The translations under genes were made by a program, and so were the position numbers. From NCBI RefSeq assembly GCF_001598355.1, contig NZ_BCYU01000023.1:1-56899 (forward strand): a stretch of DNA of 56,899 nucleotides, in the 5' to 3' direction. The notes beneath the pieces are model-generated. The model ran no database searches. It had not been told where the DNA came from and saw nothing but the letters and a program-made list of their open reading frames with translations. Shown one piece after another: positions 32,611 to 40,613 of this stretch (the stretch's first letter is position 1; each line of letters begins with the position of its first letter). The stretch is from Sphingomonas asaccharolytica NBRC 15499 (GTDB lineage: Bacteria > Pseudomonadota > Alphaproteobacteria > Sphingomonadales > Sphingomonadaceae).

Positions 32611-34407
32611 TCAACCGCTAATGACCGGGTCAAGGAATGCGCCTGTCAGGTGAAATGGTCCCGGCGCATCGTGTTTGATGACCACCGTTATCTGCTCACT
32701 CACGTGGTTCTCGTTGTCGAAGCGGTAAAACCCGTTCATCAGCGTGTCCGGATCGCCATAGGCCTCATCCGAACGGCTTTTCACGCGATAGAGCTTGTCG
32801 ATCGACGGGCCGGCGTAGACGTCCATGCTGTCGATCAGCTCCAGCACCGCCTCGCCGACCTGTTGCCGACGTCCGGCTGTCGCGCCGCCCGCAATGATCA
32901 GCGGCAGAGTTTCGACCAGCGACGTGTAGCGCAGGCCAACAGTAACCTGCGACGCGGGGCCGAACGCATCAGGCAGGCTGATCTTGCCGTCCGCCACGAC
33001 GAGGTCGCGGATGATCGCGCCATCGGCCAGCACGTCGACCGACCGGCCTTCGAGGTACGCCAAGCCAGTGAAGTCGGTGCGAGGCTCGTCTACTGCGAAG
33101 CTAGTTGCACAATCGAGATAGCAGCTCGATCTGAAATCGCTCCACAGCGACGAGGCCAGGCGCTCGATATAGAGCTTGTCGACGCCGCCGATCGTGCGCC
33201 ACACTGTGAGGTACAGGCGATCCTCGCCGTTCTCCGTAATCGCGCAGACGCTCTCGACCCGCCCATCGGTTTCCCACAGCGTCCAACCGGATACTTGCTG
33301 CTCTTGCTCGAACGTGAAGCAAAGGAGCCTTCCGTCCGAGCGGACGGCGACGATGAGCGCGTCGGGCTCTTGCAAATACGCCCAGCTCTTGATGCCGAAG
33401 TTCCGGAAGAAGTGAGGGGAATAGATCGACACGTCTGGCGCGGTGAAACCGTCTTGCTCGAACGAATAGCCGATACTGCGGACGCTCGATCCCTCGTTGG
33501 GCCGGTAGAATACGACGTTGTCGACGATCAGCGGCCCAAGGCGGTCAGATCCCCGACCGATCTGGCGGCGTGCGCGCGTCTGGGTCGCGGTCAGGTAGCC
33601 GCCATCGGTTGCCCCATCGACCTTGAAAATGGCATCCGATGTCAGCGCCAAAAGGGTTGTGGTTGAGACGAGTTGGTTGATCGAATTGACCCGCCCGGCG
33701 ACGACGCCGATCGTGATTGCGTCATCGTCTCGAAGCGGCCGAGAGATATCGAAATTCTCGAAATCGGCCGATCTCGACATGAAGATCGCGTTCGGATTGT
33801 TCGCAGTGTAACCGAGGATTAGGCGCTGCTCGAAAAGCGTGACGCTACATGGATAATCGCCCGCAGCAGCAAATGGATTGTTGCCGACTGGCGGCCCATT
33901 GTCGAGCGCGGGGCCGATGTTGTCGTCAACGAACGACGTGCTGTCGGTCGTGCCGATGTAGCCGTAATCCTGCGTGTTGTTTGACTTGTAGATGCGGTAG
34001 CGGTCAGCGCCCGCCACGGCTGTCCAGGAGATCGCGTTATAGTTGCGCTTAAGCGTGAGATCGTTGGTCGCGCTGGCCGCAGCGGACGGACGCGACTCTT
34101 GCTCCGTGTCATCCACGATCGCGGTAACGACGTATGATGCCGGCTGGGGGAAGTATGCGTTGCCGGAATTGTCTGCGTCCGTATTCGGAGTGTCCGGCGT
34201 GACCGAAAGCCCGGTGGGCGAGGAGACGACGGGGCCGAAAGCTACGGTCACGAACTCCCAATCATCGTGCGCGTGCCGGACCAGCTTCGTGGGCGGATGA
34301 TCGATGTGCGCCATGTACATGACATCGGCGGTCTGTTCGAAATCGATGTCGTCCAGTTCCACCCCGTTATAGGGCGAGCCAACGCGATAGAGCCGGGCCA
34401 CTCCCAT
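32611..34407 (-). CDS. tail tube protein, C-terminal part (T7 gp12-like nozzle)
   Basis: 598 residues beginning MGVARLYRVGSPYNGVELDDIDFEQTADVMYMAHIDHPP, the normal internal sequence of podovirus tail nozzle proteins, not a usual N-terminus. Later parts (SRSADFENFDISRPLRDDDAI, GSDRLGPLIVDNVVFYRPNEG, LICFTFEQEQQVSGW-type repeats) form the beta-propeller-like platform. The ATG overlaps the stop of the preceding gene (TGATG). That gene holds the missing N-terminal part followed by a Hint domain, so the ancestral gene is split in two. Confidence 0.82.
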   Translation of the reverse strand: MGVARLYRVGSPYNGVELDDIDFEQTADVMYMAHIDHPPTKLVRHAHDDWEFVTVAFGPVVSSPTGLSVTPDTPNTDADNSGNAYFPQPASYVVTAIVDDTEQESRPSAAASATNDLTLKRNYNAISWTAVAGADRYRIYKSNNTQDYGYIGTTDSTSFVDDNIGPALDNGPPVGNNPFAAAGDYPCSVTLFEQRLILGYTANNPNAIFMSRSADFENFDISRPLRDDDAITIGVVAGRVNSINQLVSTTTLLALTSDAIFKVDGATDGGYLTATQTRARRQIGRGSDRLGPLIVDNVVFYRPNEGSSVRSIGYSFEQDGFTAPDVSIYSPHFFRNFGIKSWAYLQEPDALIVAVRSDGRLLCFTFEQEQQVSGWTLWETDGRVESVCAITENGEDRLYLTVWRTIGGVDKLYIERLASSLWSDFRSSCYLDCATSFAVDEPRTDFTGLAYLEGRSVDVLADGAIIRDLVVADGKISLPDAFGPASQVTVGLRYTSLVETLPLIIAGGATAGRRQQVGEAVLELIDSMDVYAGPSIDKLYRVKSRSDEAYGDPDTLMNGFYRFDNENHVSEQITVVIKHDAPGPFHLTGAFLDPVISG

Positions 34408-35426
34408 CAATAGGGCTCCGGGTTCTCTTTGAGGTTGTGGGACAGAACCCATGTGTCGCTATCGATGTGCCGCGCCAGGAACGTGTAGACCCCCGGGATT
34501 TCCGCCTTCCACACATCTGCCTCACCGGCAACTTCACCCATCTCGCCGCTATATTTCCAACCGCCGTCGATCCATGAACGGTGTTGTTCGGTCCCATCGG
34601 GCAAGCCATTCTTCGACCAAACAGGCTCCCGCTCGATACGAACCCGCGCGATCCGCGCCGCGACCATCTTGCCGGTCTTGGGATCACGGGTCCAAACCCA
34701 ATCATCCACTTGAACCATGCGGGCGATGCGCTCGCCACCAGGGCCGTCATGGGTACTGTTGGCTAGCCGGATCATCGTGCGATCAGCGGCGACGCAGCCG
34801 ATATGACCACCGCCACCTCCACCAACTGGCGGAGGAGGTGGCGGGGGAACCGGATCAGGTACAGGCGGCGGTGGCGGGGGCGGAGGCGGAGGCGCGGCGC
34901 GGGTTTCGCCGCCGGTCCATCCGGTGAAAGTGACGCCCGTCGTGTTGGCGTTGATCGCAAAATGCCCGTCGTCGATTACGGAGGTGACGGTCCAAACGGT
35001 GTTGTTGAGCAGGTCGCCCATCGGGCCATCGCCGCCGGTCAGGTACACGTCATCCCCGACCGAATAGTCATGATAGGCTGCCGCAATGACGGCGTTGGTA
35101 GCCGACGAAATGCCCGTTATGGCAACGTCGACCTCCAGCACCATGCCGCCCAAGGCCGCGGGCCGCATGTAGCCTTGCCCCAATTCGAGCGCGTACGCCT
35201 GCTCGAACGAGAATTGGAAGGGGATTAAGCGAACCGGCTTGGTCGCATCGTGGACCTCGGCAACGAACCGAGTACCGAGGCGCTTTGCCAGCCCCCCATA
35301 TTTCCGGACGCGCACGTTGCGGGCTTGTTTGGCCGCTGACGAATAGGCTTGCACGTCGAAACGCGCATACATCTCGGGCGCCACTTCGCCCTTGCTGAAA
35401 TTTACGTCGGCGAACCTCTGGGCCAT
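34407..35426 (-). CDS. tail tube protein N-terminal part fused to a Pro/Gly linker and Hint domain
   Basis: 339 residues. Residues 1-175 (FADVNFSKGEVAPEMYARFD, RKYGGLAKRLGTRFVAEV, PFQFSFEQAYALELGQGYMRP) are the N-terminal end of a nozzle protein. Residues 179-207 are almost only Pro then Gly. Residues 211-331 are a Hint (intein-type) domain: Cys211 at its start, GERIARMVQVDDWVWTRD, T279-x-x-H282 (GTEQHRSW), YTFLARHIDSDTWVLSH330-N331. The residue after His-Asn is Leu, not Cys/Ser/Thr, and only eight more residues follow. Splicing therefore seems unlikely, while cleavage before Cys211 is chemically possible. Confidence 0.8.
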   Translation of the reverse strand: MAQRFADVNFSKGEVAPEMYARFDVQAYSSAAKQARNVRVRKYGGLAKRLGTRFVAEVHDATKPVRLIPFQFSFEQAYALELGQGYMRPAALGGMVLEVDVAITGISSATNAVIAAAYHDYSVGDDVYLTGGDGPMGDLLNNTVWTVTSVIDDGHFAINANTTGVTFTGWTGGETRAAPPPPPPPPPPVPDPVPPPPPPPVGGGGGGHIGCVAADRTMIRLANSTHDGPGGERIARMVQVDDWVWTRDPKTGKMVAARIARVRIEREPVWSKNGLPDGTEQHRSWIDGGWKYSGEMGEVAGEADVWKAEIPGVYTFLARHIDSDTWVLSHNLKENPEPY

Positions 35427-36073
35427 CAGCCGTGTCCCGGCCAGCCGCCGCGGACCAGCTCTATTTCGCTGACATATTCCTGTTGAACACGCGGATATCG
35501 ATTTTGATCGTCGGCCATCGCGACCCGGACAGCGTTATCGGCGAGCGCAATCATGTCGTTGCGCAACTGCCGGTCCTTCTTGATAGGCATTGCGATGCGC
35601 GCGGCCAGCATCATGGCCAGGGCGCGACGGAATAGCGGGCGCATGTTCGCCTCCGTCAGCGTCGAAACAGTGTACTCGAGAACTGCCCCGGCGACGTTCG
35701 TGTAGATGCTGCCCGCGTCCTCAACATAGGGCAGCGGACCGAGTGCCCGCCAAAGCGGGGCGGTCCACCATCCCCAGACGGGATAACTGTTGTCCGGGCT
35801 GGAGCTGAGAGGCGGCAGTATCCGTCGGAAGTTCCCGGCGTCCGCTGGCTTGGCATAGCAATAGGCCCACTCGCCTGGGCGATCATTGATAGTTTCGGCA
35901 AGCGTCACTCGCTTGATTGCCGCTCCCCAGTCGTGGAGGGCGAGGAGATCGGCGACGCAGTCATCATAGTGCCGCTTGCAGTGATTAGACGACAGCGAGC
36001 CTTCGTCGATCGACGCGATGGTGTCGGCCGCGATCTCGCCCAGCGCGACGTTGCAGGTATCGACGACGGCCAT
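35426..36073 (-). CDS. tail adaptor / tail tubular protein A-like (gp11)
   Basis: About 215 residues from ATG 36073. AVVDTCNVALGEIAADTIASIDEGSLSSNHCKRHYDDCVADLLALHDW is the typical start of the gp11-like adaptor that sits between portal and nozzle. Ends FRRALAMMLAARIAMPIKKDRQLRNDM with QQEYVSEIELVRGGW. An upstream in-frame ATG at 36217 is open, but the extra 48 residues do not match the family. The stop overlaps the next start (TGATG). The 36074-36312 gap holds no other gene; a short palindrome TAAACGTTTA lies at 36260. Confidence 0.78.
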   Translation of the reverse strand: MAVVDTCNVALGEIAADTIASIDEGSLSSNHCKRHYDDCVADLLALHDWGAAIKRVTLAETINDRPGEWAYCYAKPADAGNFRRILPPLSSSPDNSYPVWGWWTAPLWRALGPLPYVEDAGSIYTNVAGAVLEYTVSTLTEANMRPLFRRALAMMLAARIAMPIKKDRQLRNDMIALADNAVRVAMADDQNRYPRVQQEYVSEIELVRGGWPGHG

Positions 36074-36312
36074 GCCGGTTCGGATAATGCCACGCTGCCA
36101 CGGCTTGAATCGAATTGGCCGAGTGGTCGCACAATCTTGGCAGATCGGGCCACGAGCTCGGCCCAACAGCCGATATAATGATATGTGCATGTGGCCATCT
36201 GTGCCTCTGGTGGCCATACGGATAGCGCCTTGACCGCACCGTCAACGGTTGAGACGAGCTAAACGTTTAAATGACTCGCGCTTCTATCCGTATGCCGCTA
36301 TAGGTGCCTACC

Positions 36313-36888
36313 ATGACCAACGCCCAAGACATCATCGCAGCGAAACGCGCCGATATCGCGGCGCGGGAGCGAGCACTCGAACTGGACAAGGCAGAGTTGG
36401 CCGGCATGGAGAAGATGCTTCATCTTTTCGGGCCCGTTCCACGGGCCATCGTCGGGCCAGTACGGGCTGCGGTTAGGCCTCAATCCTATGGCGGCGGGGA
36501 TGTCAAACCTGCGGGTGGACGCCAGCGCGGAGCTATCTCGCAGCGATGGCGGCGCGTCTTGGAGCACGTGATCTTGGGTGAAGCCGAATGGGTCGATCCA
36601 GTCCGCTATGTGCCCATCATTAAGCGCCTAGAAAATCGTGAGACCACGGCGGCGCAAGTACGTCGAATTCTCGATGGTTATGCTGCCCAAGGCTTTATCG
36701 AGGCAAATGACGAAGGGCTCTATCGCGTGACGGAGATGGCACGCGCGAAATTCGGCCTAGGAGAACGAAGCGCATTTGACGCGCTTAACGAGAATGGGGC
36801 GGCAGATGCCGCCCCAGACGCCGGAGGGGTTGCAGCCCCTTCATCCGATGACCAGTCCGTTTGGCTAGAAAACCTCAGGACCAGTTGA
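36313..36888 (+). CDS. winged-helix-like protein of unknown function (cargo gene)
   Basis: 191 residues, plus strand inside the leftward virion operon. N-terminal coiled coil AAKRADIAARERALELDKAELAGMEKML, then a probable winged helix RGAISQRWRRVLEHVILGEAEWVDP...TTAAQVRRILDGYAAQGFIEANDEGLYRVTEMARAKFGL, and a low-complexity tail. Likely DNA-binding and expressed from its own promoter in the lysogen. The start could be the GTG at 36304. Confidence 0.6.
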   Translation: MTNAQDIIAAKRADIAARERALELDKAELAGMEKMLHLFGPVPRAIVGPVRAAVRPQSYGGGDVKPAGGRQRGAISQRWRRVLEHVILGEAEWVDPVRYVPIIKRLENRETTAAQVRRILDGYAAQGFIEANDEGLYRVTEMARAKFGLGERSAFDALNENGAADAAPDAGGVAAPSSDDQSVWLENLRTS

Positions 36889-37104
36889 ACCTATGCCTGC
36901 GAGGGCAACCGACCGGGGGCGGTTCAGACCCCCGGAGATTTAGGATTTGGCATGGCAGTTAGAGTGTCGGCGGGTGGCGCTTGGCGCTACGTCGCCCTTC
37001 TCTTGTTACCTTGACAAACCCGGCCGTGGGGCGGCGCTTCGCGCCGTCTCACGGCTCCTTCGATAACGTTATCGTGTTAACATGTCAAAATAGGAGCCAT
37101 TCTC

Positions 37105-37266
37105 ATGGCAAAGAAGGTTTCCGGCGGCGGAAAGCCGCCGGTCTCACGCGACAGCGGCAAGACCCCCTCATCAATTGCGGGGCGCGCTCTACGCGGCGAG
37201 AAGATTACCGCAGCTGAAACGCGTAAGATCGCGGCGTCGGTCCTCTCGCAGAACCAGAAGCCCTAA
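37105..37266 (+). CDS. 53-residue basic protein of a common small family
   Basis: ATG with AGGAG at 37092. MAKKVSGGGKPPVSRDSGKTPSSIAGRALRGEKITAAETRKIAASVLSQ: lysine-rich, with the recurrent S/T-P-S-S-x-A-G-x-x-L-R and A-A-S-x-L-S-Q pieces of small proteins found in many Proteobacteria and phages. Function unknown. Upstream are a 12-bp palindrome GATAACGTTATC (37062-37073) and an A/T-rich stretch that may be its promoter. The rest of 36889-37104 has no gene. Confidence 0.6.
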   Translation: MAKKVSGGGKPPVSRDSGKTPSSIAGRALRGEKITAAETRKIAASVLSQNQKP

Positions 37267-37280
37267 AAGTCGATTAGACC

Positions 37281-37327
37281 TAAAAGGCAGCGCGCAAGCA
37301 TCAAGCTAAACTGATGCTTGCGCGCTG
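37281..37327 (-). terminator. strong hairpin terminator, probably bidirectional
   Basis: A 16-bp perfect inverted repeat (37288-37303 and 37312-37327) with an 8-base loop. Read leftward it is followed by CCTTTTAG, so it can end the capsid transcript; read rightward it ends the 53-residue gene but lacks a T-tract. Confidence 0.75.
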
Positions 37328-37350
37328 TGTCTTCGCATAACTCACCGATT

Positions 37351-37716
37351 TCACTTCTTCGGCTTGGCGGAGGGGTCGACACTCCCTTCCGCCTCGATCT
37401 CGACAGAAAGTGCGCTATCCGCTTCCGCCGCTGGTGCGAGCAGACGGCCCGTACCGCTCTGCTGCGTGCCAGGCGGAATGCCCTGCGGTGCAGTCGGGTT
37501 CGGTGCGTGCGGCGCGACCGCGCCGACCTCGATCGGCACGATGGCCTCCCCGCCAGTGGGGAAGTGGTCGACGCCCGGCATGTTCGGATCGTCGATCGAC
37601 TTCACGCCGAGCGCGGTCAGGTTGAGCTTGGTCGCTTCGCCCGGCGAATGAAGGACGCCCCCGTTGAACAACGGCCGATCGCCCGTCACCAGCGCGTCGA
37701 TAATCTTGTCAGTCAT
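37351..37716 (-). CDS. virion-associated protein of unknown function
   Basis: 121 residues. MTDKIIDALVTGDRPLFNGGVLHSPGEATKLNLTALGVKSID..., then a proline-rich part and an acidic C-terminus. Last gene of the capsid block before a terminator. The GEATKLNL segment looks like a capsid-proximal small protein seen beside cement proteins, but I cannot name it. Confidence 0.55.
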   Translation of the reverse strand: MTDKIIDALVTGDRPLFNGGVLHSPGEATKLNLTALGVKSIDDPNMPGVDHFPTGGEAIVPIEVGAVAPHAPNPTAPQGIPPGTQQSGTGRLLAPAAEADSALSVEIEAEGSVDPSAKPKK

Positions 37717-37730
37717 CTCGCGTCACTCCG

Positions 37731-38150
37731 TTACAGGCCGGTGTTGGCCGTAAAATAGGTGTTGCTGTCGGTATCGAGCACGATGCCGGCGAACACCGCG
37801 CCGGCCGAGAACGTGCCGACCGACACGTACTGGATCCCCACATAGCGCTTGCTGGTCTGAGGGATGTGCGTGTCGCGAATCGTGGCTCCTGCTCCAAGGT
37901 TGGCGACCGGAACAACGTTACCCGTCGAGATGACGGTCGCGCTGGATAGGTCGCTGTTGGCGCTCTCCACGATGTTCGCCTGGAGGCTGGTGCCGCCGAC
38001 GAACGCCGTGGTGACGCTCACCTTGACGCGAAGCTCCTTGCCTCGCGAGATATCGCGCGCCGAGCTAGCATCGTACGCATTGGTCGAAAGCTGGGTGCCC
38101 GTCGTGATGGCCTGACCATCGCTGAACCGGGTCTGTGCGTCGGTATACAT
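37731..38150 (-). CDS. capsid cement / decoration protein (Bbp16-like)
   Basis: 139 residues. MYTDAQTRFSDGQAITTGTQLSTNAYDASSARDISRGKELRVKVSVTTAFVGGTSLQANIV ... RYVGIQYVSVGTFSAGAVFAGIVLDTDSN follows the pattern of the Bordetella phage BPP-1 cement protein Bbp16: DAQ..FSD.QA, a GKEL.V.V strand, then RYV...Y...AG.V.AG.VLD. It lies just downstream of the major capsid gene as in BPP-1. Confidence 0.75.
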   Translation of the reverse strand: MYTDAQTRFSDGQAITTGTQLSTNAYDASSARDISRGKELRVKVSVTTAFVGGTSLQANIVESANSDLSSATVISTGNVVPVANLGAGATIRDTHIPQTSKRYVGIQYVSVGTFSAGAVFAGIVLDTDSNTYFTANTGL

Positions 38151-38173
38151 CGTCCTATTCTCCCTTGCCCGGA

Positions 38174-39199
38174 TCAGACCACGCGGGCCTCGTTGACGTT
38201 CAGCGCGTCGACACGACGAAGCGGTGTGCCATCGAAGGCCATGACCTTGCGCCCGCCGATTTCCTCCCAGGAGAGGAAGCCGTTCTTGCCCTTGACCAAT
38301 TGGCGCCGCAGCATCGTCGAGATGGAACGCGGTGCGTAGAAGGCCGCGCGACCGTTGAGGTTCTGGACGCGCTCAGCCGCCTGGATCAGCAAGTCTTGCA
38401 GATCGGCGCCGGTCGACATGTCCGCCTTGAGCGCCGCACGGCTGATATTCGCGATGCGGACGACGTAGCGGTAATCCTTGATAGAGAGGCCGCAGTTCCA
38501 CTGATAGTGGTCGCGGTAGCCCATGTAGGGATTGCCGTTCGGATCGTAGAGCACGGTGCCGCGCGGGAAGCCGTCCGACGCGACGGTGGTGTCCGATGCA
38601 TCCTCGTGGAATAGGCCAGCCTTCGACCCCTTCGGATAAAGACCGCGGACCTTGTTCTCGTCCCAGACGACGAGCCAGACCGACAGGTTGTCGGTACCGG
38701 TGCCGCCGGCATCGATGATCTGATTGGCGGTGGTGGTGTTGCCCGCGATAGCGTTGAAGCGCGGGGCAAAGCCGTTGAACGCCTTCGGGTTGGCCGACGA
38801 GTTGCCGTAGAACAGGTACGACGTGAACGTCTGGTTCATCGCTTCGAAGAACGACGCCTGTTCAGAAAGGCGGAACGCGGCGATATCGCCGGACAGGATC
38901 GCTTCCTGCCGATCGACTTCCGAGAAGCCCTCCAGCATGGCAGCCGCTTCGTCGAACTGGCTGGTCGTGCTCTTGGAGCGCGGCACACCTTCGTTCAGCG
39001 CGCGGAATGCGACGCCGGGGAGGCCCGTGCGGACGGTCGTCCGATCGCCGGTCGGCAGGTTGCCTTCCTTCCAGACGATGTCGTCCAGGACTTCGTTTTC
39101 CTGGTTCAGCAATTCCGCGATGCGCGCGATCTTGCCATCGGGGTCCATGCGCTTGGCGATGTCCACCAGCGTGTTAACCGTGCCTCCAACTACCGCCAT
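38174..39199 (-). CDS. major capsid protein
   Basis: 341 residues starting AVVGGTVNTLVDIAKRMDPDGKIARIAELLNQENEVLDDIVWKEGN, the typical N-terminus of BPP-1-type (Bbp17-like) HK97-fold capsid proteins. Further parts are PTGDRTTVRTGLPGVAFRALNEGVPRSKS, YLFYGNSSANPKAFNGFAPRFN and a C-terminal FDGTPLRRVDALNVNEARVV. It sits between scaffold and cement genes. Hundreds of copies form the head shell. Confidence 0.9.
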   Translation of the reverse strand: MAVVGGTVNTLVDIAKRMDPDGKIARIAELLNQENEVLDDIVWKEGNLPTGDRTTVRTGLPGVAFRALNEGVPRSKSTTSQFDEAAAMLEGFSEVDRQEAILSGDIAAFRLSEQASFFEAMNQTFTSYLFYGNSSANPKAFNGFAPRFNAIAGNTTTANQIIDAGGTGTDNLSVWLVVWDENKVRGLYPKGSKAGLFHEDASDTTVASDGFPRGTVLYDPNGNPYMGYRDHYQWNCGLSIKDYRYVVRIANISRAALKADMSTGADLQDLLIQAAERVQNLNGRAAFYAPRSISTMLRRQLVKGKNGFLSWEEIGGRKVMAFDGTPLRRVDALNVNEARVV

Positions 39200-39215
39200 T
39201 TTAGCGCTCCCTCAC

Positions 39216-39902
39216 TCAGCTTTTTGGTGTGTAATCCGGGTAGAAAAGCTCCCGGTCGCTCTTGGGCTTGGCGATATCGCCACCCCCACGTTCAAAGGTG
39301 TCCTCGCTCACGCGCTCGCCGATGCGACGAAAAGCGCGGATGAATTCAGGATGATTGCCGAAGCCGCTTTCGTTCAGCGCCTTGCGGAACTCGGAGCCCT
39401 TGGGAAAACCAAGCAGGTCGAGCGCCTTGCCCGACAACTGCACGGTCTGATCCCATTTCGCGCCGCCGATCTCGGCATCGCCCTTCGCGTTCTCGGCCCA
39501 TTCGCGCGTCAGAGCCGAAAATGACTTGGCCTGGTCGATCTGGTGAGCGGCAATCGCCGCCGCCCCCGCGCGATTGGCAAAGTCCGCCGCAACAGGCATC
39601 AGCTCCTGCGCCTGCTCATTTGACAGGCCGAGTTTCTGGAAGATGGGCGTCGCCAGCTCGATCGATTCCGGATCGAGCGTCGCGCCTTCCGGCGCAGTCA
39701 GCTCGTACTTTTCGGGGGTCGTGACCGTGGTCGTGGCTGCTTCGCTCTCAGGCTTGCCTTCGCCGCCGAGAACAGTGCCCTCGTCATCTGCCGCGGTCGT
39801 GTCAGTGGCTTTGGTCGACGTATCGACAGCCGCTTCATCAGCCGGCGCGCTGCTCGTCGTCGTTTCCGTCACTGTCCCCGTATCGGTCGTATCGCCTGCC
39901 AC
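39216..39902 (-). CDS. scaffolding protein
   Basis: 228 residues from a GTG with a GGAGAG site. The first 60 residues are Thr/Ala/Asp-rich and disordered. The middle (LATPIFQKLGLSNEQAQELMPVAADFANRAGA) and the C-terminal helices (FRKALNESGFGNHPEFIRAFRRIGERVSEDTF) follow the pattern of podovirus head scaffolds, placed right before the capsid gene. Confidence 0.72.
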   Translation of the reverse strand: MAGDTTDTGTVTETTTSSAPADEAAVDTSTKATDTTAADDEGTVLGGEGKPESEAATTTVTTPEKYELTAPEGATLDPESIELATPIFQKLGLSNEQAQELMPVAADFANRAGAAAIAAHQIDQAKSFSALTREWAENAKGDAEIGGAKWDQTVQLSGKALDLLGFPKGSEFRKALNESGFGNHPEFIRAFRRIGERVSEDTFERGGGDIAKPKSDRELFYPDYTPKS

Positions 39903-40194
39903 TTGCTCTCTCCTGGTCAGAAGTCTGGGCTTCTTCGCGAAGCACGCTCACCAAAGTCATGATGTTGAGAGGGTGCCGCAGCGGTTCGGACAAAGCCGCC
40001 TCCGCCTCGCGTAGAAGTTCGAACCCCAGGCTCCTGCGTCCCTCGTTGAAAGCGAGATCACGCCCATCTGACCCATTGGTCCCGTACGCTGTGTGCGACA
40101 GAAGCCCGGCGGTTTGAATCGAACGAAATAAGAAGCGCCGAAAGGACGGCAGCTCCATCAGTTGCTTCATGTCGGCGTCGGTCTGGTCGGTCAT
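39838..40194 (-). CDS. Bbp19-like protein
   Basis: 118 residues from ATG 40194. MELPSFRRFLFRSIQTAGLLSHTAYGTNGSDGRDLAFNEGRRSLGFELLREAE matches the small protein that lies between portal and scaffold in BPP-1-like phages (Bbp19). Its 3' end overlaps the scaffold start by 65 bases in another frame. ATG overlaps the preceding stop (ATGA). Role unknown. Confidence 0.7.
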   Translation of the reverse strand: MTDQTDADMKQLMELPSFRRFLFRSIQTAGLLSHTAYGTNGSDGRDLAFNEGRRSLGFELLREAEAALSEPLRHPLNIMTLVSVLREEAQTSDQERASGRRYDRYGDSDGNDDEQRAG

Positions 40195-40613
40195 TTCACC
40201 GGCTTCCGCGCGAACCATGCTTGGTTTTGATTGAGGGGCATCACGAGGGATGCGTCAGGCTCCTCCTTCGCGAAATAGGCGCGAAGCTCATCAGCGCTCA
40301 TGTTCTTGAGGTTTGCGTCGCTGGGGTAGTAGGCCCACTTGCCCTTCGCATCCTGCTCCCACTTGCCGCCGACGCCGTTCGTGGGGTTGCTGTATTTGCT
40401 CTCGTCCGAGAAGGTCGGATGGTTCGGCTTCTTGTACGTGTCGGGAAGGTGGCCGTTCTCGGCCTCCTTGGCATTATCCTTCCACGCGCCCCTAAGATCG
40501 TAGTCGGCGACGTCGGCGGTCCGTCCATTCGCTTTCGCCCACGCCTCGAATTTCTTCTCGTCCTCTGGGGACAGGCTGGTGTTGAACCACGCCGTGTAAT
40601 CTTGGCGAGGCAT
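40191..40613 (-). CDS. phage protein of unknown function next to portal
   Basis: 140 residues: DYTAWFNTSLSPEDEKKFEAWAKANGRTADVADYDLRGAWKD..., GHLPDTYKKPNHPTFSDESKYSN, GGKWEQDAKGKWAYYPS. This soluble protein recurs beside podovirus portals; role not known. Its ATG overlaps the portal stop. Confidence 0.65.
   Translation of the reverse strand: MPRQDYTAWFNTSLSPEDEKKFEAWAKANGRTADVADYDLRGAWKDNAKEAENGHLPDTYKKPNHPTFSDESKYSNPTNGVGGKWEQDAKGKWAYYPSDANLKNMSADELRAYFAKEEPDASLVMPLNQNQAWFARKPVK

Noticed and set aside
34408..34452. Upstream start for the nozzle C-terminal gene (adds 15 residues)
   Set aside because: The extra residues lie within the Hint-gene frame and match nothing; the TGATG start is simpler.
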